The notes under the pieces are model-generated. The model did no database searches, was not told the origin of the DNA, and saw only the letters and a program-made list of their open reading frames with translations. A stretch of 64,000 nucleotides of DNA from KACC-23026 sp963829575 (GTDB lineage Bacteria; Bacillota; Bacilli; Bacillales; Sporolactobacillaceae): the NCBI GenBank assembly GCA_963829575.1, contig CAWHJF010000012.1:248001-312000 (forward strand), written 5' to 3'. The translations under genes were made by a program, and so were the position numbers. Position 1 is the stretch's first letter; each line of letters opens with the position of its first letter. Below are positions 58,594 to 64,000 of the stretch, piece after piece.

Positions 58594-60900
58594 TCAGGTA
58601 ACGATTTGATAACCTTGCCATTCAGGTGGAAGCAGCCGTTGATACTTAGGAGAACGGAAGCGGTCATCGACCAAAAGAAGCGTTCCTTTATCCGTTTCAC
58701 TGCGGATGACACGTCCTCCTGCTTGAAGGACTTTGGTGAATCCGGGATAGACGTAGGCGTAATCAAACCCGTTTTTTCCATGGGTATCAAAGTGTGCTTT
58801 GATGACATCACGTTCCAAGCCGATTTGTGGGAGTCCGACACCCACCACAATAACACCGTTAAGTCGATCGCCTTTTAAATCAATCCCCTCAGAGAACAAA
58901 CCGCCAAGGATCGAAAAGCCAACAAGTGAGCCACCTTTACGAGGTTGAAAGTTTTCTAGAAACCCTTCTCGCGCCTCTTCGGTCATAACTGGGTCTTGCA
59001 GAACCGTCTCGACCGTTCCTTTAATGCTACTGAACTGATCATAGAGATCATCAAGATATTGATAGGATGGCGCAAAGACGAGATAGTTCCCCGGCTCCGA
59101 TTGGATTTGGCTATTAATAGTGTGGGCAATCGCCTTTCGCGTCCGTTCCCGGTCCTTAAAACGGGTTGAAAGAGATTGGATGCCCACTCGAATATTTTCC
59201 TTAGGGAATGGAGAGGTGAGGGTCAGACTATAATCGCCTTCCTCTTTTCCAAGCATGTCCAAATAATACTGAAAGGGTAAAAGAGTGGCGGAAAAGAAGA
59301 CTTTGGATCGGTAGTGTTTACTCATCTGTTGCAATTGAAAGGAAGGATCGATACAAAATAACCGAACGACGAGGTCACCATTGACTTCGTCGGCGAGTGT
59401 CACATAACGTTCGTCATAGAGTTTTGAAATTCGAAGGAACGATTGAACAGCAAAATAAGACTCCATTAAGTCTTGCGGTGTGTGTGCCTCACCGTTCAAG
59501 AGGAGTTCGTGTTCCGCTTCTTCAGAAAAGCGCTCCAGTTGCTCGAGCAAGTCATCCGGTTGGTCTTTTAGGACTAAACCAGGGCGCTCAAGTCGTTTCC
59601 TCAACGCCAAAAAATAATCATTAATGGTCCGGCTCACCTGATAAAGTGCCGAGCGTTGCGCCTGAGTGGCACGCTCTAAGGCATAAAAGCTCGCTTGGGT
59701 AAGCGAGGCTGAAAACATATCACGCGCCCGATCCACTAGATTATGGGCTTCATCAATTAGAAGAGCGGTTTGTTTCTTCTGTTCGTCAAAGAAACGTTTT
59801 AAAGCGACTCTTGGGTCGAAAATATAGTTATAGTCGCAGATCATTACATCGGAAACATAGGCGACATCCAGTGAAAATTCAAACGGACAAACTTGGTGTT
59901 TGCGTGCATAACCTTCAATGACGTGGCGGGTCATAAACGTCTCATGGGTCAATAAATCGAGAATTGCGTCGTTAATCCGATCATAGTAGCCATTGGCAAA
60001 CTCGCAGTATTCCTTCTCGCAGATCGTTTTCTCCTTAAAGCAAATTTTATCTTTTGCCGTTAAAGTGACGACATGGAGGGGGAGGTCGTTTTTTCCAAGT
60101 AGAGAAAATGCAGATTCTGCAGCGGTTCTCGTGATGGTTTTGGCCGTCAAATAAAGAAAGCGTTCAATATGACCTTCTCCGATAGCTTTGATAGCAGGAA
60201 AAATAGTCGAAATTGTTTTGCCAATTCCGGTTGGGGCATTCGCAAAAAGATTTGCGCCTTCTCGAATCGTTTTGTACACGCCTCCCGCGAGCTGTCTTTG
60301 TCCATCTCGATACTCCGAAAAAGGAAATTCTAGTTCTTGAATGCGGGCGTCACGCTCAGAACGGTGAGTGTTCATCATAATGGCAAATGGGGCATAGGTG
60401 GCAACCATCTCAAGGACAAAGTCTTCTAGGTCTTCAATTGTCCACGTTTGTCGGAAGCAGGTCTGGTTATCCTCATCCAAATTCACATAGCGCAACTGAA
60501 TGGTCATAGCCTCTTTTTGATTCAGCATGGCATACATATAGGCATAGCATTTGGCTTGTGCCCAATGGACAGGGAAGGTGTGTGCTTCGATCTCCTCGAG
60601 TGGTTTTACGGTCGACTTGATTTCGTCAATTACGAGGCTTTCCCCTTCAAATAAAATCCCATCACAACGCCCCTCTATAGAAAAAAATAATCCTTCATAG
60701 GGTAATGTCACGTTTAGTGGAACTTCTTTCAGATCCCCTTCGTTATATAACTTTTGGATCCGTTGATGGGCTTTTGTCCCTTCGGTCATGGTAGAGGCCG
60801 AACGGAAGGCACTCTCAATGCTCCCACTTCGATAGGCATATTCGACAAGACGACGAACCGAAAGCTGCACAGGATTTGACGCAGCTGGGTGTTCAGACAT
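58594..60900 (-). CDS. XPD/DinG-type ATP-dependent DNA helicase with N-terminal nuclease-like domain
   Basis: About 768 residues. The N-terminal 170 residues look like a PD-(D/E)xK nuclease-fold (GRCDGILFEGESLVIDEIK, with Asp, Glu and Lys of the motif, and AQAKCYAYMYA). A superfamily 2 XPD-like helicase follows: FANAPTGIGKT (Walker A), Cys residues of a likely iron-sulfur cluster (CFKEKTICEKEYC and a later CPF), CDYNYIFDP, LIDEAHNL (DEAH box) and VGLPQIGLERD near the C terminus. I choose the ATG at 60900, which follows ATGAGGCGATTT and lies one base past the ohrR stop; an ATG at 60915 overlaps ohrR. It would be a DNA-repair or recombination helicase. Close spacing suggests co-transcription with ohrR. 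Confidence 0.88.
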   Translation of the reverse strand: MSEHPAASNPVQLSVRRLVEYAYRSGSIESAFRSASTMTEGTKAHQRIQKLYNEGDLKEVPLNVTLPYEGLFFSIEGRCDGILFEGESLVIDEIKSTVKPLEEIEAHTFPVHWAQAKCYAYMYAMLNQKEAMTIQLRYVNLDEDNQTCFRQTWTIEDLEDFVLEMVATYAPFAIMMNTHRSERDARIQELEFPFSEYRDGQRQLAGGVYKTIREGANLFANAPTGIGKTISTIFPAIKAIGEGHIERFLYLTAKTITRTAAESAFSLLGKNDLPLHVVTLTAKDKICFKEKTICEKEYCEFANGYYDRINDAILDLLTHETFMTRHVIEGYARKHQVCPFEFSLDVAYVSDVMICDYNYIFDPRVALKRFFDEQKKQTALLIDEAHNLVDRARDMFSASLTQASFYALERATQAQRSALYQVSRTINDYFLALRKRLERPGLVLKDQPDDLLEQLERFSEEAEHELLLNGEAHTPQDLMESYFAVQSFLRISKLYDERYVTLADEVNGDLVVRLFCIDPSFQLQQMSKHYRSKVFFSATLLPFQYYLDMLGKEEGDYSLTLTSPFPKENIRVGIQSLSTRFKDRERTRKAIAHTINSQIQSEPGNYLVFAPSYQYLDDLYDQFSSIKGTVETVLQDPVMTEEAREGFLENFQPRKGGSLVGFSILGGLFSEGIDLKGDRLNGVIVVGVGLPQIGLERDVIKAHFDTHGKNGFDYAYVYPGFTKVLQAGGRVIRSETDKGTLLLVDDRFRSPKYQRLLPPEWQGYQIVT

Positions 60901-60901
60901 A

Positions 60902-61342
60902 CTAAATCGCCTCATTTATAGCGAATAAAAGTTTTTTTACTGTACCGTTTAATTCTTTCACTTCTTTTTCGGTTAACCCGATCTTGTCCATAAGGGTTTT
61001 TGGGATACACGTGGCTTTCTCCTTCAAAAGGCTTCCTTCTTCTGTTAAGTGAATTTGGACAACGCGTTCGTCTTCTGTCGACCGCTCGCGGTTGATCAAT
61101 CCGCTGGTTTCCATCCTTTTTAGCATGGGAGTTAAAGTCCCAGAATCTAGATCCAATCGCGCTCCTAATGACTTGACAGTCGTTTTCTCTTCTTCCCATA
61201 AGACTAATAAGACAAGATATTGGGGATAGGTAATATGGAGGTCATCTAAATGAGGCCGGTAGATTCTTAAAATCGCGCGAGAGGCCGCGTATAAGGAAAA
61301 ACAAAGATGGTCATTCAAAGAAAGGTTTGTTGGCTCAGTCAT
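60902..61342 (-). CDS. ohrR: Organic hydroperoxide repressor OhrR (MarR family)
   Basis: This 146-residue MarR-type regulator has the OhrR sensing Cys at position 14 in DHLCFSLY, which matches Cys15 of B. subtilis, and Tyr residues that orient it (YAASRAILRIYRP, ITYPQYLVLLVLW). Oxidation of that Cys by organic hydroperoxides releases DNA. A second Cys at 112 is present, so the 2-Cys disulfide mechanism is possible. It is divergent from ohr, with a 12-bp palindrome covering the ohr promoter. The ATG at 61342 has AAGGAGTTTTGAATA upstream. Confidence 0.93.
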   Translation of the reverse strand: MTEPTNLSLNDHLCFSLYAASRAILRIYRPHLDDLHITYPQYLVLLVLWEEEKTTVKSLGARLDLDSGTLTPMLKRMETSGLINRERSTEDERVVQIHLTEEGSLLKEKATCIPKTLMDKIGLTEKEVKELNGTVKKLLFAINEAI

Positions 61343-61454
61343 TATTCAAAACTCCTTACTACTTTTAAAAGTTTATACGCATATCCATTGTTCAAAACTT
61401 AATTTGAACAAATCATAACGTAAGCGGTCAAGTCCGTCAATTTAACAAGAGACC

Positions 61455-61511
61455 AACAATTTAATTTTGCGCAATTAAATTGTTGACTATAAAAAAGCAA
61501 TAAAGTATTAT
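61455..61511 (+). promoter_or_regulatory. ohr promoter and OhrR operator
   Basis: AACAATTTAATT (61455-61466) and AATTAAATTGTT (61473-61484) form a perfect 12-bp inverted repeat around TTGCGC, matching the CAATTAAATTG-type OhrR box. TTGACT (61483-61488) and TATTAT (61506-61511) are 17 bases apart, so the operator overlaps the -35 box. A second half-site, TTTTGCGCAATTTAATT, follows at about 61527-61545. Confidence 0.88.
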
Positions 61512-61582
61512 GAAACCATAAATATATTTTGCGCAATTTAATTTTACAAAATTTAAAAGAGATGCGAAAGAGGGTTTTTATT

Positions 61583-62011
61583 ATGTCAGACGTTTTATTT
61601 ACAGCGAGTGTATCCGCAATTGGAGGAAGAGAAGGAAGAGTCCAGTCGGAAGATGGAAAACTTAATTTAGATGTGGCTATGCCAGGAACACCAAGAGCCA
61701 AATCCATTCCAACTGCTACAAACCCAGAGCAACTATTCGCGGCAGGTTATTCCGCTTGTTTTGACGGAGCCCTGCAACTTGTGGCCCGAAAAGAAAAAGT
61801 TAAATTTGATTCAGAAGTAACTGCGAATGTCAGTCTCGTTAAAGATCCAACAGATGATGGATTCAAACTAGGTGTCACACTTCATGTTAAAGGGACTGGG
61901 ATTGAACAAGCCACGTTAGAAGAGCTCGTTAATAAGGCTCATGGCTTTTGCCCATATTCAAAAGCAACCCGTGGAAATATAGAAGTTACATTAGAATGTG
62001 CAGCGGTGTAA
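61583..62011 (+). CDS. ohr: Organic hydroperoxide resistance protein
   Basis: This 142-residue OsmC/Ohr-family peroxidase reduces organic hydroperoxides with a Cys pair: Cys59 in YSACFDGAL and Cys123 in GFCPYSKA. NPEQLFAAGYSACF is the family signature. It uses lipoylated proteins as reductant in other bacteria. The start is ATG 61583 (GAAAGAGGGTTTTTATT precedes); an in-frame ATG at 61529 lies in the promoter-proximal leader and lacks a box. It is divergent from and controlled by ohrR. Confidence 0.95.
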   Translation: MSDVLFTASVSAIGGREGRVQSEDGKLNLDVAMPGTPRAKSIPTATNPEQLFAAGYSACFDGALQLVARKEKVKFDSEVTANVSLVKDPTDDGFKLGVTLHVKGTGIEQATLEELVNKAHGFCPYSKATRGNIEVTLECAAV

Positions 62012-62082
62012 TCTATAAAATTGCCTATTACGAATTGCCGAGTATTTATAAAATTTTTGTATTAAAACCTCCAATAAAGACA

Positions 62083-62130
62083 AAAGAGGAACAGCCTGTG
62101 GATTCACCCATTTGAGCTGTCCCTCTTTCT
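62083..62130. terminator. Terminator between ohr and the bactofilin operon
   Basis: AAAGAGG with ACAGC pairs with GCTGT and CCTCTTT around a 20-base loop. Both strands can make a T-rich 3' end. Confidence 0.75.
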
Positions 62131-62838
62131 TCATAGTTTCCGTTTTTCTTTTATTACAGGATGATCGATTTCTTTTAGATTTTCGGAATACTCCACAACC
62201 CCAATTTCACACCCTTTGCCAAGCGTGAGTCGCTTGCCGCGCACAATGTCTGCTTTCGTATATTCTAAGTGTAAATCGTCGCCTTCAATGAGGGAGGCTT
62301 GAAGGGACCCTTGTGACTTTCCAAATGGAAGTGGGGTTGATTTGCGTTTGACTTGAATGAACTCCCCACCGATTTCATTAATTCGGCTATCGTCATATTT
62401 CAACTGAAGATCAATATGCCCGGCATTTAACAAACCGTTGATTTGAATGGAGCCAAAAAGGGACAATTTTTCAAGTTCCACATCCCCACCGGCTGTCAGT
62501 TGGCCTTTCACATCGGCCGTGTCCCCTTTAAAGCCTTCACCAATCTCTAAACGTCCTCGAATTTTGCTGGACTGGCAAGTGACACGAGCGTTTATTTTCA
62601 ATTGACCGAGCAGCTTAAGTGCGGATCCAACGAGTTTTCCCTCAATAGTGGATTCTCCATATATAGAGGTGTGCGCACTATTAAGATCCTTTTGAAGGGT
62701 ACTTGTGCCATACGATCGAAAGCTTTCGCAGGTGAGATGATCTGTAATGGTGCCTTCTCCGCGAATGGATACTTTTTTAAACGTGCCACCGCCTGAATTA
62801 CCGCTCCCATTAATCGCAATATCATGAGCGTCAGCCAT
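62131..62838 (-). CDS. yhbF: Bactofilin family protein (YhbF/BacF-like)
   Basis: This 235-residue protein is built of short Gly-rich strands that repeat every 18-20 residues (DIAINGSGNSGGGTFKKVSI, TITDHLTCESFRSYGTSTLQ, SIYGESTIEGKLVGSALKLL), the beta-helix of bactofilins, polymer-forming cytoskeletal proteins. In B. subtilis the pair BacE/BacF supports flagellar assembly and motility. Its ATG shares a base with the stop of the previous gene (TAATG on the minus strand), so the two are coupled and likely act together. It shares the NGSGxSxGGTFxKV opening with its neighbour, a sign of duplication. Confidence 0.82.
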   Translation of the reverse strand: MADAHDIAINGSGNSGGGTFKKVSIRGEGTITDHLTCESFRSYGTSTLQKDLNSAHTSIYGESTIEGKLVGSALKLLGQLKINARVTCQSSKIRGRLEIGEGFKGDTADVKGQLTAGGDVELEKLSLFGSIQINGLLNAGHIDLQLKYDDSRINEIGGEFIQVKRKSTPLPFGKSQGSLQASLIEGDDLHLEYTKADIVRGKRLTLGKGCEIGVVEYSENLKEIDHPVIKEKRKL

Positions 62839-63572
62839 TACTGATCGCCTCCTACATGCTTAGCTTCTCCTATTTTGGCATCTGGGCTTGTCTTGAGCGA
62901 TCCAGTGTATTCGACCAAATCAATTTCGCAGTCCGCTCCAATCACAACATGCTCACCGCGTACGACTTTGGCGTGTGTGGCCTCCAAATCGATTGTGGTA
63001 CCTTCAATAAGTCTGGTTTGAAGTTGAGCAGGCCAAAACTTCTCTAGAAATTTGAAAAAGCGGTGTCTGCGAACTTTTACCCGGATCTCCTGTCCACCCA
63101 TTTCATCAACCTGGCAATTTCCGTGAACTTGGACGTCAATCTGTTCCGCGTTTAAGAGACCGTAGATTTTAAAAATGCCCTGAGCTTTAAAAAACTCAAC
63201 TTCGCAATCCTTTTGCACGGTGGCTTTGCCATTAATCTCAAGCGTTTGTCCTTTAATAGGACCACCAATTGTCGCCAAACCGTTCACGGTCATTGTTTTG
63301 ATCGTGACGTCTTTTTCGATCTGCCCTTTCCCATCAATTTGAAGGGACTCAGTGGAGTAGACCGCCCCATTTAGTTTTCCAATGCCATTGATCCTAATCG
63401 TTTGGGCGCGTAGATCGCCATTTACCGTTCCTGTTCCATTGCACTCAAACTTATTGCAGATTATATCGCTCTGTATTTTTCCAGATCCATTCAATGTCAC
63501 TTTATTAAATGTCCCGCCAGCCGAAGCGCCAGACCCGTTGATGGTTAAGTTGTCTTTCGATAAGGTTGTCAT
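62838..63572 (-). CDS. yhbE: Bactofilin family protein (YhbE/BacE-like)
   Basis: About 244 residues of the same repeat fold: LTINGSGASAGGTFNKVTLN is the first turn and later turns include INGIGKLNGAVYSTESLQID. C-terminal residues form a less regular tail with RRHRFFKFLEKFW, which could touch the membrane. I choose ATG 63572, with GAGGTG six bases upstream; GTG 63581 and ATG 63578 are in frame but overlap or precede the box. It follows the YhbD-like gene closely and precedes yhbF with a one-base overlap, so the order matches the yhbD-yhbE-yhbF operon of B. subtilis. Confidence 0.82.
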   Translation of the reverse strand: MTTLSKDNLTINGSGASAGGTFNKVTLNGSGKIQSDIICNKFECNGTGTVNGDLRAQTIRINGIGKLNGAVYSTESLQIDGKGQIEKDVTIKTMTVNGLATIGGPIKGQTLEINGKATVQKDCEVEFFKAQGIFKIYGLLNAEQIDVQVHGNCQVDEMGGQEIRVKVRRHRFFKFLEKFWPAQLQTRLIEGTTIDLEATHAKVVRGEHVVIGADCEIDLVEYTGSLKTSPDAKIGEAKHVGGDQ

Positions 63573-63582
63573 GTGCATCACC

Positions 63583-64000
63583 TCACAATAAAAGTGTGTT
63601 GAGTTCTTCCATAAGCGTTAAAAGGGAAAGTTGCATGATGACTTTTGTGCCAGGTTCAAACATCAAAGTTTCGACATCGACCGCAAGCAAACAACTGGAT
63701 AAGCCTAATTTTCGGATGAAAACGAGCGTAGTCTCTTTGCTTTTGAGTGTGGCATAGTGCACCTCAAGGATCGCCAGAATCATTTTGGCTTCCTCGAGTT
63801 GGATGGATCCGGATTGCAACATTTTTTCTAGAATGTAGATGAAAAAAATCTGCTCAAATGTTAAGGGATCTTCAGGTCTATGAACGCTCGCATTTTCATA
63901 ATAAAAGGAAACAACGCTCTCAGACGCCACGCCTTTTTGTACAAGTGTCTCTCGATTAAACTGTTGATTACTGGTTTGGGGGGAAAACATGGCGGCTAGA
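63583..64000 (-). CDS. yhbD: YhbD family protein (DUF4004), C-terminal part, runs off the right edge
   Basis: The visible frame runs to the right edge without a stop. The ATG at 63990 is probably internal because codons before it (GCC, GCC, CTA) stay open and no ribosome binding site precedes it. The visible C-terminal part has MFSPQTSNQQFNRETLVQKG, then LTFEQIFFIYILEKMLQSGS and LVFIRKLGLSSCLLAVDVET, which fit the C-terminal domain of YhbD, whose N terminus (outside the window) is a MerR-like helix-turn-helix. Gene order with the bactofilins supports the call. The family function is not well known. Confidence 0.6.
   Translation of the reverse strand, partial: LAAMFSPQTSNQQFNRETLVQKGVASESVVSFYYENASVHRPEDPLTFEQIFFIYILEKMLQSGSIQLEEAKMILAILEVHYATLKSKETTLVFIRKLGLSSCLLAVDVETLMFEPGTKVIMQLSLLTLMEELNTLLL

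Noticed and set aside
1..64000. tRNA, rRNA or known riboswitches
   Set aside because: I looked for GTTCRA loops, CCA ends, rRNA cores and T-box or purine-type leaders and found none that held up by eye. A covariance-model scan would settle this.

Overview
The window looks like chromosomal DNA of a low-to-mid GC Gram-positive bacterium of the Bacillales. Start sites have strong AGGAGG-type ribosome binding sites, TTG and GTG starts are common, sugar-binding proteins are lipoproteins, and several genes match Bacillus subtilis families (YqhV, YtaF, OhrR/Ohr, the bactofilin pair next to YhbD). YtaF suggests a spore former. Genus and species cannot be fixed from the sequence. No rRNA, tRNA or CRISPR array was seen.

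Layout. 1-2060 is an insertion-sequence graveyard: an IS1182-type transposase running off the left edge, an internally deleted IS110-type transposase, and GC-rich intergenic repeat remnants. 2063-6396 holds housekeeping and unknown genes (SDR dehydrogenase, YqhV, degenerate membrane rhodanese, APH-type kinase, YbaK-type deacylase). 6750-16076 is a lactose/galactose locus: ROK repressor, divergent galK and lacZ, and a binding-protein ABC importer. 16156-20157 has a decayed MFS transporter fragment, a flavin monooxygenase, an MFS gene bracketed by two copies of one palindrome, ytaF and a small repetitive protein. 20240-26566 is a xylo-oligosaccharide locus: XylR-like operator, ABC importer, GH52 beta-xylosidase and a deacetylase. 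26622-29825 is a CcpA-site-headed cluster of two Gfo/Idh/MocA dehydrogenases and ThuA. A GH43 enzyme lies at 30780-31763. 32098-37642 holds a HAD phosphatase, aldo/keto reductase, MATE exporter and an EAL/GGDEF pair. 37843-45629 is a third sugar locus: GntR/AraR-type regulator, ABC importer, sugar isomerase and two Gfo/Idh enzymes. The rest is mixed: a DUF1453-like protein, mnmH, a small secreted peptide, GDPD, a ParA-like ATPase with an unknown partner, a hydroxy-acid oxidase, a YcaQ-type protein, MgtC, Gfo/Idh plus ribokinase, an MBL hydrolase, an XPD-type helicase, ohrR/ohr and a bactofilin operon.

How it works together. Three sugar importers feed cytoplasmic hydrolases and oxidoreductases for plant-derived glycans. 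None has its own ATPase gene here, so a shared MsmX/MalK-type ATPase elsewhere is likely. CcpA cre-like sites occur at four of the sugar operons. In all three importers a stable hairpin separates the binding-protein gene from the first permease gene.

The most unusual content is non-coding. Two tandem arrays 8.7 kb apart (47647-48189 and 56917-57571) share a 52-bp period and one architecture (GTGTCC, 17 bases, GGACAG, 7 bases, GGAAAAA) although the rest of each unit has diverged. A third array (29848-30682) has four 194-bp units rich in dyads and ends after a fifth copy of its first hairpin.
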